From assembly GCF_014224355.1 (NCBI RefSeq), contig NZ_VNWP01000006.1:108527-172526 (forward strand): a DNA stretch of 64,000 nt, given 5' to 3'. The first letter of the stretch is position 1. Each line of letters opens with the position of its first letter. The notes under the pieces were generated by a model. The model worked only from the letters and a program-made list of their open reading frames with translations. It was not told the DNA's origin and did not search any database. A program made the position numbers and the translations under genes. The stretch comes from Synechococcus sp. BSA11S (GTDB lineage: Bacteria; Cyanobacteriota; Cyanobacteriia; PCC-6307; Cyanobiaceae). Positions 63,257-64,000 of the stretch are shown one piece after another.

Positions 63257-63512
63257 CCAGGCATCAGAACCAGCCTCCCGCTTGAATCCTGCACCCTGAC
63301 CATCAACCTGGATGCGGCCAGAAGCACCAATGCCGGATGATCTGGAGTCCCCCTGATTTCGCAGACAAGTCGATAAGGGTCATGCCATGACCATCAGACT
63401 CTCCGTCGATGACCAACTCCACCAGAACCGGGCGCCGGTTGATGGCCCAGATGTGGCCTAACGGTTGCCATCACCTGCTGCAAAGAGAATGGCTTCTGAC
63501 TGCTCCATGGCA
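63257..63512. other. Gap between the PKS gene and the DUF2442 gene, no supported gene
   Basis: About 255 bases with no open frame carrying a family signature. The composition falls from GC-rich to more mixed sequence and marks the entry into an accessory patch. No terminator with a T-tract is obvious after the PKS stop. Confidence 0.5.
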
Positions 63513-63809
63513 TCAGTGAATTTGAGGAGGCGGTTCAGGTGAATGGCATTGTTGGAAAGTGCTCTTCGCCTTAAGAGGAAACTTTTCAGGATTGCGTATC
63601 GACTCAAGGGACAAGTCAACGTCCAGATCAGGCCAATAGAGATGATCAGCTGTGGGTCTCAGGACGTTGATCAGTTGCTGAATCGTGGCTGACTTGAACC
63701 AAGGAAACTCGGAATACGGAAGTGCCAGTTCCTCATCATCGATAAGCATCCAAATACAATGACTGGAAACGTTGGTGACCTCAGCTTCCAAAGTGGTTGT
63801 TCCAGGCAT
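63513..63809 (-). CDS. DUF2442 domain protein
   Basis: 98 residues from an ATG at 63809 (a TTG precedes it). The pattern EAEVTNVSSHCIWMLIDDEEL, YSEFPWFKSATIQQL and HLYWPDLDVDLSLESIRNPE is the DUF2442 family. These genes usually pair with a DUF4160 gene in what look like toxin-antitoxin or mobile accessory modules. The sequence is AT-richer than the backbone. A DUF4160-like tail lies upstream in an overlapping frame. Confidence 0.85.
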   Translation of the reverse strand: MPGTTTLEAEVTNVSSHCIWMLIDDEELALPYSEFPWFKSATIQQLINVLRPTADHLYWPDLDVDLSLESIRNPEKFPLKAKSTFQQCHSPEPPPQIH

Positions 63810-63933
63810 CAATGACCTCCTGCTGGCGTGACTCGACTAACCGTTGAGCATCTTTAATCTTTGAAGAGCTTAGGGAAGCTCTGGACAATACTTCCGCATA
63901 GTCAGTCGCGGTCCGCCAATTGTTCGGCTTGGA
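63781..63933 (-). pseudogene. DUF4160-like C-terminal remnant
   Basis: An open frame after a stop at 63934-63936 reads SKPNNWRTATDYAEVLS then SSSKIKDAQRLVESRQQEVI and DAWNNHFGS. The end resembles the DUF4160 C-terminus (index RLVE-xR-Q-E, then AW-x2-xFG). The N-terminal part of the family is missing and there is no proper start codon, so it is probably a decayed partner of the DUF2442 gene, which it overlaps by 29 bases. Confidence 0.4.
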
Positions 63934-64000
63934 CTATTTCAGCGCAGATCGGGCTGGAATGAGCCTGATCTCACCATGATTGGGGACTGGCCGCTTCCAT

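Overview
The window is a stretch of a high-GC (mostly G/C-rich codons) cyanobacterial chromosome. The gene content points to an alpha-cyanobacterium of the Cyanobium / Synechococcus subcluster 5 type: AcsF (aerobic chlorophyll synthesis), Psb30, LPS synthesis (LpxD), many cyanobacteria-only DUF proteins (DUF2996, DUF3727, DUF565, DUF3685, UPF0182), and a phosphoribulokinase of the short proteobacterial class instead of the usual cyanobacterial one. Genes are tightly packed, often with 1-4 nt overlaps (ATGA, TGATG). No tRNA or rRNA was recognised.

Layout. 1-7.3 kb: truncated tldD, then acsF, DUF2996, a membrane protein, ubiX, a catalytically degenerate RNase II/R-like gene, two half-size Gdt1/UPF0016 transporters and a YkgJ-type Cys-rich protein, all on the minus strand. 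7.4-14.9 kb: psb30, recJ, a HAD-DUF565-glycerate kinase operon, rpmF, ftsH, a cupin. 14.9-24.6 kb: thrC with a ThiS/MoaD-like sulfur carrier, UPF0182, fbaA with a clear terminator, an oxidoreductase, accD, a prepilin peptidase. 24.6-34.4 kb: prk, leuB, lpxD, proB, yqeG, DUF3727, ruvX, a CofE-like protein, phoH. 34.4-38.6 kb: an AT-richer accessory island with a metallo-beta-lactamase-fold protein, a MazEF pair, a HigBA-like pair, attC-like palindromes, an integron integrase killed by one nonsense codon, and a glycosyltransferase remnant. 38.6-47.9 kb: fumC, a thioredoxin-like protein, DUF3685, a Fur-family regulator, hisA (in frame with a Trp-rich domain), a frameshifted Coq4-like gene, a CSP41-like epimerase, pgsA, a CBS protein, pdeM and a GST. 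47.9-60 kb: an AAA+/NapH-like fusion, an Lhr-type helicase, a DUF350 / membrane protein / aminopropyltransferase-like / DUF4178 group, an ATP-dependent DNA ligase, and cbpA-cbpM. 60.2-63.3 kb: a methyltransferase-flavoprotein-type III polyketide synthase operon. 63.3-64 kb: another accessory patch with a DUF2442 gene.

How it fits together. Several genes serve carbon fixation and photosynthesis (prk, fbaA, glycerate kinase, a CbbY-like phosphatase, acsF, psb30). PdeM, the Lhr-type helicase and the ATP-dependent ligase belong to one known DNA-damage response set, here scattered over about 12 kb. The most interesting items are: the decayed integron-like island; the Coq4-like gene restored by one base; the HisA/Trp-rich in-frame joining; the sigma54-activator-like domain fused to a membrane polyferredoxin in a group without sigma54; the DUF350/DUF4178/aminopropyltransferase neighbourhood; and the compact phenolic-lipid-type polyketide operon.
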